Source of the DNA: a virus
Strand: one strand, 5' to 3'
Length of the DNA stretch: 33,292 nt
Virus record (IMG/VR): IMGVR_UViG_3300021962_000368
Location: 1 to 33,292 of that record
The stretch's first letter is position 1; every line of letters begins with the position of its first letter. Position numbers and translations under genes: made by a program. Below, in pieces: positions 27,764-33,292 of the stretch. Below the pieces are notes generated by a model that was not told where the DNA came from, searched no databases, and saw only the letters and a list, made by a program, of their open reading frames with translations.

Positions 27764-28377
27764 TGATTACAGTATCCTATAAAATAGAAGGATTTTTAAA
27801 AATCTACGACCCTAATAGTTTGGAAGTGTTTGTAGACAAGAAAAACGCTATTAACTACGAAAATATGAGTCAGGCATTAGCCGACACATTAAGTAATCGC
27901 GGTTATGGCGAAATCTACCAAATGGCCTTTGGAAACGGCGGAGCGTCAGTTGACGAAACAGGTATCATCACATATTTGCCACCTAATACTACTGGCCAAA
28001 ATGCTGCATTATATAATGAAACATACGCTAAAATCGTTGACGATACTAGCGTATTCAATCTGGACCCTACCAGAAACAAGATGACAGTTAACCATACTTC
28101 AGGTAAATTGTATAGCGATATTCTAGTACAGTGCTTACTAGATTACGGCGAACCCGCAGGACAGGGCGCATTTGACAACAGCACACAAACAGATTCAGAT
28201 TACATATTTGACGAATTGGGACTATTAGCGAACTATGGAGCCGACAATGAAGGTAACGTCATCACAAGACTATTAACCCATGTCATATTTCACCCAGTTC
28301 AAAAGTCACTTAATCGTCAGATACAAATAGATTACACAGTTAGAATTCAGAGTCTAACTAACCTACTTACTATATAG
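27763..28377 (+). CDS. Virion structural protein, 204 aa (near gp8 position)
   Basis: The N-terminus carries IYDPNSLEVFVDKKNAINYE and ENMSQALADTLSNRGYG (about 14-50), and the C-terminus carries RLLTHVIFHPVQKSLNRQIQ and DYTVRIQSL (about 170-199). Both read like conserved segments of a small structural protein of aquatic T4-like phages. It is soluble-looking, with no signal or membrane segment. It follows the giant wedge-position protein and precedes the fibre genes, roughly where T4 has gp8 (334 aa), but it is too short and too different for me to call it gp8. The start is supported by AGAGGG at 27747-27752 and the TAATG overlap. Confidence 0.8.
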   Translation: MITVSYKIEGFLKIYDPNSLEVFVDKKNAINYENMSQALADTLSNRGYGEIYQMAFGNGGASVDETGIITYLPPNTTGQNAALYNETYAKIVDDTSVFNLDPTRNKMTVNHTSGKLYSDILVQCLLDYGEPAGQGAFDNSTQTDSDYIFDELGLLANYGADNEGNVITRLLTHVIFHPVQKSLNRQIQIDYTVRIQSLTNLLTI

Positions 28378-28378
28378 A

Positions 28379-28386
28379 GATAAATA
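28379..28386 (+). promoter_or_regulatory. Late-promoter-like motif GATAAATA(C) before fibre-like gene
   Basis: GATAAATAC begins 2 nt after the stop of the 204-aa gene and 29 nt before the next ATG. It matches NATAAATA, and the following leader (to 28407) shares its layout and last 11 bases, GTTTATTAGAT, with the leader before the gene at 30394. Confidence 0.6.
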
Positions 28387-28407
28387 CAAAAGCGGAGTTT
28401 ATTAGAT

Positions 28408-29352
28408 ATGGCATATACGATTGTAAAAAGCGATGGACAAGTATTAACTACTATCGCTGACGGTCAAATTAACACAGATAGCACCTCATTAGGTTTGCCT
28501 GGTCGTAACTACGCCGGATATGGACAAGTCTTAGACACTAACTTTGTTCATATGGTTGAAAATTTCGCTAGTACTGAACCTCCATCAAATCCATTGCGTG
28601 GACAACTTTGGTACAATACAAATAATTCTACCTTATACGTATGTCCCGAAGACGGTGAGGCAGTCGCTGCAAATTGGCTGTCGTTAGCAACTACAAGTGC
28701 TACAGGTAATACTACATTTGGAGGCGTTACTGTTATTGGTACCATCAGTTCTAATAATGCTATTATTACAAATAATTTATCAGCACCAAATGTATCATGC
28801 CAAACTATAAGTATAGCCGGTACAGCAACTATTCAAAATGCTAATATTACAACAGCAAATATTGGCACACTTAATACTACTTTAATAAGTGCAGGAAGCG
28901 CAGCAACTTCTGCTGAATTAACTGGTAATTGGACACTGACAAGTGGATCAAGACTTCAATCAACATATGCTGACTTAGCAGAGCGTTTTGAAGCAGACCA
29001 ACATTATACTTCAGGTACAGTAGTTGAGTTGGGTGGTCAAAAAGAAATTACAGCAGTAAAGTATGAATTAAGCGAAGATATATTCGGTGTCATTTCACAT
29101 ACAGCAGGATACTTAATGAATGCAGGCGCAGGAAACGACAAAACACACCCTCCAGTAGCAGTATCCGGACGTGTTAGAGTAAATATTTTAGGTCCAGTAA
29201 CTAAGGGACAGCGTTTAGTCAGTGCCGGTAAAGGATTGGCTAGAGCAGCAAAAGACGGCGAAGCCAATGCATTTAACACTATAGGCCGCGCATTAGAAGA
29301 TAAATTGACCTCTGATGTAGGAACAGTGGAAGCAATCGTCACAATTAGATAA
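28408..29352 (+). CDS. Tail-fibre-like protein with C-terminal autocleavage/chaperone-like domain
   Basis: The 314 residues divide into three parts. Residues 1-100 carry GYGQVLDTNFVHMVENFAST and NPLRGQLWYNT with a closing WLSL, an attachment domain found in many marine phage fibres. Residues 100-185 are Ser/Thr/Asn/Ala-rich beta repeats (NNAIITNNLSAPNVS, TTANIGTLNTTLIS), a shaft. From 190 onward come YADLAERFEADQHYTSGTVV, IFGVISHTAGYLMN, PVAVSGRVRVNILGPVTKGQ and the final EAIVTIR, a pattern resembling the Peptidase_G2-type intramolecular chaperone end of phage spikes. Whether it cuts itself is not visible. The gene has its own late-promoter-like motif and a Shine-Dalgarno-like GGAG at 28394-28397. 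Confidence 0.78.
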   Translation: MAYTIVKSDGQVLTTIADGQINTDSTSLGLPGRNYAGYGQVLDTNFVHMVENFASTEPPSNPLRGQLWYNTNNSTLYVCPEDGEAVAANWLSLATTSATGNTTFGGVTVIGTISSNNAIITNNLSAPNVSCQTISIAGTATIQNANITTANIGTLNTTLISAGSAATSAELTGNWTLTSGSRLQSTYADLAERFEADQHYTSGTVVELGGQKEITAVKYELSEDIFGVISHTAGYLMNAGAGNDKTHPPVAVSGRVRVNILGPVTKGQRLVSAGKGLARAAKDGEANAFNTIGRALEDKLTSDVGTVEAIVTIR

Positions 29353-29355
29353 ATA
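29348..29355 (+). promoter_or_regulatory. Late-promoter-like motif GATAAATA(CTA) over a stop codon
   Basis: The motif overlaps the TAA stop of the preceding gene (29350-29352) and lies 28 nt before the next ATG at 29384. GATAAATACTA is identical to the string at 4725-4735. The leader after it holds a 12-base palindrome and the ribosome-site-like TAGGAT (29369-29374). Confidence 0.6.
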
Positions 29356-29358
29356 CTA

Positions 29359-29370
29359 TACAATATTGTA
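29359..29370 (+). promoter_or_regulatory. Perfect 12-bp palindrome in the leader of the 318-aa gene
   Basis: TACAATATTGTA reads the same on both strands and sits just after the late-promoter-like motif, partly next to the ribosome site. It could bind a dimeric protein, form a weak RNA fold, or be chance in AT-rich DNA. Confidence 0.3.
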
Positions 29371-29383
29371 GGATTATAAAAAC

Positions 29384-30340
29384 ATGAGTTACGCACAATT
29401 TGGTCTAGTAGAAGCATCTGACTTCAACACATTAGTAGGTGGCAATCCCACTACAACAGCAAACACATTGAATGCTACATGGGCTACTGGTGGTAGCGGT
29501 GCAGGATATGGTCAAACCGCTGTAGGCAATGTTGCTACTGGCCAAACAGTTGCCGCGACTAATTGGGCGTCATTAGTTAATAGTACATCAAATGCTGCAA
29601 GCCATCAGGGCTCAAGCATCACTAGCGTAACTGCTCCGGTAGCAGGTGGTGTAGTTACTTATCTTTCAGCAATTCCTACAAACTTACAAACAATTTATAG
29701 CAGCCGTTTAAATGCAGCAGCACAAGGCTCAACAACTGCTAATTCAATCGCAACTGCATCTACATGGACACAAGTGGCAACATTCACACATACTGTGACT
29801 TTTGCTAACGGTGATGCAGCACGTTATTTCTTTAATGCAGGCGGACAATTAAAAGTCACTTGCGCACACGCCAATAATACAGCAGGCATTAATGCTTTGT
29901 TCAATAGCCTTGCAACTAACGTAGGTACAATGGTACTAAGCGGTCAGAGTTCAGGTTCAAGAACTGTAGTAGGCACATCATATACAGGATTCCAAAAAGT
30001 AGGCGGCGGCGGTAATACACCTAGCCCATACTTGACAAATAATGGTTATTTTGCATTAACAACATCAAACGCAACAGTATTCACACAAACAGCAACTGGT
30101 ACCCCAGCAGGTTATGTCAATACATTCATTTCATTGCTTGTTAAAACAAGTGCTGCAACAGGATCAAACGGTGATAATGGCAACGTGATCACACTATACA
30201 CTGTTTGGGACGAAGTTCCAAACGGTCTAACTGTAGGAACAGGTTCAACTGTAACTGTAACTGCGGTACCCCCATCAACAACTTATCTTGCAAATAGTTG
30301 GGGCACAATTACAATAGCCGGATCAGTCACACAAACTTGA
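29384..30340 (+). CDS. Probable virion appendage / fibre protein, 318 aa
   Basis: The N-terminal 80 residues hold a phased motif set, NATWATGGSGAGYGQT, TGQTVAATNWASLVN and ASHQGSSI, recognisable from appendage proteins of marine phages. The rest is Thr/Ser/Ala/Gly/Asn-rich beta sequence with FANGDAARYFFNAGGQLKVT at about 142-161 and no Cys-rich or membrane parts. The composition (few charged residues, many Thr) suits an exposed virion protein. It lies between the fibre-like gene and the glycosyltransferase-like block, with its own promoter-like motif. The exact structure it forms (fibre, fibritin, collar) cannot be told. Confidence 0.7.
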   Translation: MSYAQFGLVEASDFNTLVGGNPTTTANTLNATWATGGSGAGYGQTAVGNVATGQTVAATNWASLVNSTSNAASHQGSSITSVTAPVAGGVVTYLSAIPTNLQTIYSSRLNAAAQGSTTANSIATASTWTQVATFTHTVTFANGDAARYFFNAGGQLKVTCAHANNTAGINALFNSLATNVGTMVLSGQSSGSRTVVGTSYTGFQKVGGGGNTPSPYLTNNGYFALTTSNATVFTQTATGTPAGYVNTFISLLVKTSAATGSNGDNGNVITLYTVWDEVPNGLTVGTGSTVTVTAVPPSTTYLANSWGTITIAGSVTQT

Positions 30341-30347
30341 TTTTTTT
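30322..30347 (+). terminator. Candidate factor-independent terminator at the end of the 318-aa gene
   Basis: ATCAGT (30322-30327) can pair with ACTTGAT (30335-30341) with one bulged base and a 7-base loop, followed at once by six T (30342-30347). The stem overlaps the TGA stop. It is short and AT-rich, so weak, but it lies where the structural block ends and a new promoter-like motif follows. Confidence 0.4.
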
Positions 30348-30366
30348 AGTATCCTAAAATCTTCCA

Positions 30367-30374
30367 TCTAAATA
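30367..30374 (+). promoter_or_regulatory. Late-promoter-like motif TCTAAATA(CT)
   Basis: The motif lies 20 nt before the ATG at 30394. It differs from NATAAATA at one base (C for A), but has the TAAATACT core and is followed after the same 10-nt spacer by GTTTATTAGAT, as at 28379-28407. AGAGG (30381-30385) is a good ribosome site. Confidence 0.5.
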
Positions 30375-30393
30375 CTCGCAAGAGGTTTATTAG

Positions 30394-30699
30394 ATGGATG
30401 TCAAATCACTGCTCACCGAAGCCAAAGCACGTTTCCAACATAACGCAGCAAAAGAATATTTAAAAGAAAAATACAGAGACAAAACCTTACTTGCTGAACA
30501 AGGTGGTCTTTGGCGTGCTGATAAAGAAACAATTGCTTTCTTAAATAGTTTTACTACTGAAAGAGTTGTTCTCATAGATACCTACAATAATCCAGTAGAA
30601 GTTAATCGTGAAGAATTACTTCAAAAACTGCATGTAACTTACCAAACAATAATGGATGAATATCTCAAAGAATGGAAAGAACTTGAGGCCAAGAGATGA
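30394..30699 (+). CDS. Conserved phage protein of unknown function, 101 aa
   Basis: A small charged protein, helical at both ends, with a central segment AEQGGLWRADKETIAFLNSF followed by a strand VVLIDTYNNPVEVN and a C-terminal helix rich in Glu, Lys and Trp. I know similar short proteins from T4-like marine phages after the tail genes, but no function. The start has AGAGG 8 nt upstream. A second ATG four bases later is out of frame. The stop overlaps the next start (ATGA, 30696-30699), so it leads an overlapping gene block with the glycosyltransferase-like genes. Confidence 0.75.
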   Translation: MDVKSLLTEAKARFQHNAAKEYLKEKYRDKTLLAEQGGLWRADKETIAFLNSFTTERVVLIDTYNNPVEVNREELLQKLHVTYQTIMDEYLKEWKELEAKR

Positions 30700-31499
30700 G
30701 TCGCGGCGCGATATTATTCGCATTCAATAGCCCTAAATATGATTATTATGCAATGGCAGAATTCACTGCTAAACGCATCAATCATTTTCTTGATATGCCT
30801 GTAACATTAGTCACAAATGAAAAATCATTACTAGCAAGCACAGGTTATAAATTTGATAAAGTAATTGTTACTGAAGCTGATCAAACAAATAACTTTAGAA
30901 ATGTAATATGGATCAATAAAGGTCGCTACATGGCTTACGAATTAAGTCCATATGATGAAACACTTGTACTAGATGCCGACTATGTAATCAATAGTAGTAA
31001 ACTTACAAAAGTATTTGATGTTATGGATGATTTCACATGCCACGATAGTACTGCGTATTTTATGCACGGTAAAACACCCGAAGAAACATTAGGTCCATTA
31101 AGTTTCAATACATTGTGGGCTACCGTCATTGGTTTCAAGAAAACAAAACGTGTTCAGCAAATATTTGAATGCTTAGAAATGGTGCAAAAGAATTATAGTC
31201 ATTATGCTAACATACATGGTTTTCCGCCTGAAATCTATAGAAACGATCATGGTCTAACATTAGCACATAGAATCGTAAATGGACATAGTTATCCGCAATC
31301 TGATATTATACCTTGGAATCTTATGCACGTAGGTGTTAAGACTTACGTGTATAAAAATAGCCCATATGAATTCAATACAAGTTATACGATATTATTTGAC
31401 AAATGGAATCGCGGCAAGTTAAAGAAAGAATATATTACAATAAAAGATATGGATTTTCACGTAATCAATAAAGATATCTTTGTGGAGTTAATACAATGA
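30696..31499 (+). CDS. Glycosyltransferase-like protein (GT-A type), 267 aa
   Basis: The N-terminus (SRGAILFAFNSPKYDYYAMA) followed by PVTLVTNE and KVIVTE looks like the alternating strands and helices of a nucleotide-sugar-binding fold. YELSPYDETLVLDADYVIN contains a D-A-D (residues 93-95), the metal/nucleotide-sugar DxD motif of GT-A enzymes such as GT8. Late residues include H and W positions (SDIIPWNLMHVGVK), as often in this group. It is a relative of the next protein: both begin MSRG and both have SPYDET before the acidic motif. Start: GAGG at 30685-30688 and the ATGA overlap. The acceptor is unknown; the location after the fibre genes suggests virion or surface glycan modification (inference). 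Confidence 0.72.
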   Translation: MSRGAILFAFNSPKYDYYAMAEFTAKRINHFLDMPVTLVTNEKSLLASTGYKFDKVIVTEADQTNNFRNVIWINKGRYMAYELSPYDETLVLDADYVINSSKLTKVFDVMDDFTCHDSTAYFMHGKTPEETLGPLSFNTLWATVIGFKKTKRVQQIFECLEMVQKNYSHYANIHGFPPEIYRNDHGLTLAHRIVNGHSYPQSDIIPWNLMHVGVKTYVYKNSPYEFNTSYTILFDKWNRGKLKKEYITIKDMDFHVINKDIFVELIQ

Positions 31500-32329
31500 G
31501 TCGCGGCTATGTTGTATTAGCACAAAACACAAGTGATGTTGATTATGTCTATTGTGCCGAAGTATTAGCAATGAGCATACGGAATGTTATGCCAAATGCC
31601 GATATCACATTGATTTCTGATGATGTTGATGATAGCAAATATTTTGATAAAGTTGTAGCATTACCATATGGCGACCTCGCTAAAGACAGTAAATGGAAAC
31701 TAATCAACGACTGGCAAGTATATGAAGCAAGTCCTTATGATGAGACCATTAAACTAGAAGCAGATATGATTATCCCGCAAAACATAGATTATTGGTGGGA
31801 TGTACTGAAGTTAAAAGATATCGTGGTTAGCACACACATACGTGACTTTAAAGGACAACTTAGCGATTGTATGGTCTATAGACGTTTCTTAGAAAATAAT
31901 AAACTACCCAATACATACAACTCAATTACATATTTCAAAAAGTCTGAAACGGCACAACGTTTTTTTAATATAGTACGTGATGTGTTTGAATGTTGGCCAG
32001 ATTATCGTGGATTACTACAAAGTAAAATTGATGAAGAAGTATCAACTGACTGGGCATATAGTTTAGCAGCACATATTATAGGCATAGAACATACAACGTT
32101 ACCTGCATTTAATAATATGAGCATGGTACATATGAAGCAGTTTGTTAATAATACACATACGGAAGACTGGACTGACAGTTTAATTTACGAGATAAGTAAA
32201 GAGCAAATACGTATCAATACTATACCGCAATATCATCCATTTCACTACCATGTAAAAGCGTTTAGCAAAAAATTACGAGCAATATATGAGCAACCCAGAA
32301 AGCAAGGATCCATTCCTTCTAATCTCTGA
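31496..32329 (+). CDS. Glycosyltransferase-like protein, 277 aa, relative of the upstream gene
   Basis: The protein opens MSRGYVVLAQNTSDVDYVYC, then has ADITLISDD and KVVALPYGD, and YEASPYDETIKLEADMII, in which E-A-D (88-90) stands where its neighbour has D-A-D. This ExD variant of DxD could still bind metal. The middle has NSITYFKKS and DWAYSLAAHIIG; the end is basic and aromatic (YHPFHYHVKAFSKKLRAIYE). Fold and function are inferred from the alignment with the preceding protein. The start is fixed by GGAG at 31484-31487 and the ATGA overlap with the upstream gene (31496-31499). Its 3' end overlaps the next gene by 44 nt. Confidence 0.68.
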   Translation: MSRGYVVLAQNTSDVDYVYCAEVLAMSIRNVMPNADITLISDDVDDSKYFDKVVALPYGDLAKDSKWKLINDWQVYEASPYDETIKLEADMIIPQNIDYWWDVLKLKDIVVSTHIRDFKGQLSDCMVYRRFLENNKLPNTYNSITYFKKSETAQRFFNIVRDVFECWPDYRGLLQSKIDEEVSTDWAYSLAAHIIGIEHTTLPAFNNMSMVHMKQFVNNTHTEDWTDSLIYEISKEQIRINTIPQYHPFHYHVKAFSKKLRAIYEQPRKQGSIPSNL

Positions 32330-32699
32330 AAAATTCAAAGCATTAGATAATCTTCAAAATATCAATGGCGAAGATTTCGTAGTCTTTGAAGCACCCAAAA
32401 TTGTAGCACCAGAGTTCAGATTATATTATGATGAGAATGGTAGTGTCATAACATATACTTGCGATAAAATGGAAGGCAATTATATTGTTATTGATAGACA
32501 GACATTTATTGAAGCAAGACCTGATGTTAGAGTAGTTGACGGGAAATTAAAACGCATAAATCCTGCTATGGTAATTTACAAACTAAAGCCGGACACAACA
32601 GAAGGTGTTGCTTGTAGTCTTGAAGATATAAGTATAATCGTACCTCATGGTACAAACAATTCACAATTATGGAAGTTGACAACATATGAGCTTGACTGA
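32286..32699 (+). CDS. Conserved phage protein of unknown function, 137 aa
   Basis: The sequence LLISEKFKALDNLQNINGED, FVVFEAPKIVAPEFRLYYD, YIVIDRQTFIEARPDVRVVD and CSLEDISIIVP shows conserved-looking short beta strands; similar proteins occur in marine T4-like phages. There is no catalytic motif I can name. The next in-frame Met is residue 61, inside the conserved part, so the ATG at 32286 must be the start although it lies 44 nt inside the upstream gene in another frame. Its 3' end overlaps the next gene by 14 nt. Confidence 0.75.
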   Translation: MSNPESKDPFLLISEKFKALDNLQNINGEDFVVFEAPKIVAPEFRLYYDENGSVITYTCDKMEGNYIVIDRQTFIEARPDVRVVDGKLKRINPAMVIYKLKPDTTEGVACSLEDISIIVPHGTNNSQLWKLTTYELD

Positions 32700-33292
32700 T
32701 GATATCGTTGACGTTGCAGATTTAGACTGTATTTACCTAAGTTATGACGAGCCGCAAAAGGAAGAATTTTGGCTCAAGATCAAGAACATGGTACCTTATG
32801 CCAAACGTGTTGATGGCGTAAAAGGTAGTGATGCTGCACACAAAGCAGCAGCAGAGGCTAGCGATACTGACCGTTTCATATTGATTGATGGCGATAACAT
32901 GCCAGAAGAAAAGTTCTTCAATCTCACATTTGATTTTACAGGATTAGATCCTAACTATAAACTTGCGCAGTTCCGTTGGCGAGCAATCAACAACATCAAT
33001 GGACTACGCTATGGAAATGGTGGCATGAGTAGTTGGACTAAAGACTATGTGCTAAACATGAAAACGCATGAAACTAGCGATGGCAGCGCACATACACAAG
33101 TTGACTTTTGTATGGATAGCGCAGATAGCCTTTACTGGGCTATGCATGATTGCTATAGCACCACATATCCCAATTACACAGCCTTTCAAGCATGGCGTGC
33201 AGGATTCCGTGAAGGTGTAAAGATGGTACTTGATCGCGGCGCAAGACCAACTGCTGATGAATTCAAACAGCGTGTGGCAAATCGCAATCTAA
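32686..33292 (+). CDS. Glycosyltransferase-like protein, 3' end beyond the window
   Basis: The frame from ATG 32686 is open to the right edge (202 full codons). Residues 14-75 read DCIYLSYDEPQKEEFWLKI, VPYAKRVDGVKGSDAAHKAA and DRFILIDGDNMPE, ending in D-G-D (68-70) on a hydrophobic strand, the form of a DxD glycosyltransferase. Later parts contain FRWRAINNINGLRYGNGG, then VDFCMDSADSLYW and FQAWRAGFREGVKM. It overlaps the 137-aa gene by 14 nt and has GGAAG at 32671-32675 as ribosome site. It is not obviously related to the two MSRG proteins outside the acidic motif. Activity and sugar are unknown. Confidence 0.7.
   Translation, partial: MSLTDDIVDVADLDCIYLSYDEPQKEEFWLKIKNMVPYAKRVDGVKGSDAAHKAAAEASDTDRFILIDGDNMPEEKFFNLTFDFTGLDPNYKLAQFRWRAINNINGLRYGNGGMSSWTKDYVLNMKTHETSDGSAHTQVDFCMDSADSLYWAMHDCYSTTYPNYTAFQAWRAGFREGVKMVLDRGARPTADEFKQRVANRNL

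Noticed and set aside
29037-29417. Reverse-strand open frame of 126 codons
   Set aside because: It covers the conserved C-terminus of the fibre-like gene and a late-promoter-like motif on the + strand; no start signals of its own.
1-33292. CRISPR arrays, tRNA or rRNA genes, insertion sequences, attachment sites
   Set aside because: No regular short repeats with spacers, cloverleaf-like sequences, transposase motifs or long terminal repeats were seen, and there is almost no non-coding DNA.

Overview
The window is a contiguous piece of a tailed-phage genome of the T4-like myovirus type, of the marine/cyanophage-pelagiphage kind. The evidence is the recognisable baseplate proteins in T4-like order (gp5-type spike, gp25, gp6), several short proteins and sequence motifs typical of aquatic T4-like phages, motifs resembling the T4/cyanophage late promoter (NATAAATA), and AT-rich, almost gap-free, one-directional gene packing. 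All genes lie on the + strand. I see no photosynthesis genes, tRNAs, integrase or host-derived markers, so the host cannot be named from this window.

Layout. 2-946: the 3' part of a structural gene cut by the left edge. 946-2424: gp5-like central spike without the T4 lysozyme domain. 2435-4228: a 597-residue probable hub/tail protein. 4249-4698: gp25. 4753-8142: an enlarged gp6. 8144-27595: one uninterrupted gene for a 6,483-residue protein in the position T4 gp7 would occupy; it takes up 58% of the window. 27599-27763: a 54-codon gene whose C-terminal half copies the start of the next gene. 27763-28377: a 204-residue structural protein near the gp8 position. 28408-29352 and 29384-30340: two fibre/appendage-like proteins. 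30394-33292: an overlapping block of a 101-residue protein, two related glycosyltransferase-like proteins, a 137-residue conserved protein, and a third glycosyltransferase-like gene running off the right edge.

How it works together. The first two thirds encode the baseplate: spike, wedge starter (gp25), wedge (gp6) and a giant protein made of a conserved N-terminus, a long Trp/Tyr-rich middle, two beta-propeller-like regions, carbohydrate-binding-like motifs and many copies of a few short modules. Some of these modules sit inside others like nested dolls. The fibre genes follow, each preceded by a GATAAATACT-like late-promoter motif. The downstream block may modify the virion or fibres with sugars (inference).

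The strongest leads are the giant protein with its nested module insertions (up to three levels at 9149-9748), the partial-duplicate mini-gene, the near-identical 29-nt promoter/leader units before two genes, and the cluster of three glycosyltransferase-like genes beside the fibres. There is no stretch above 300 bases without a gene.
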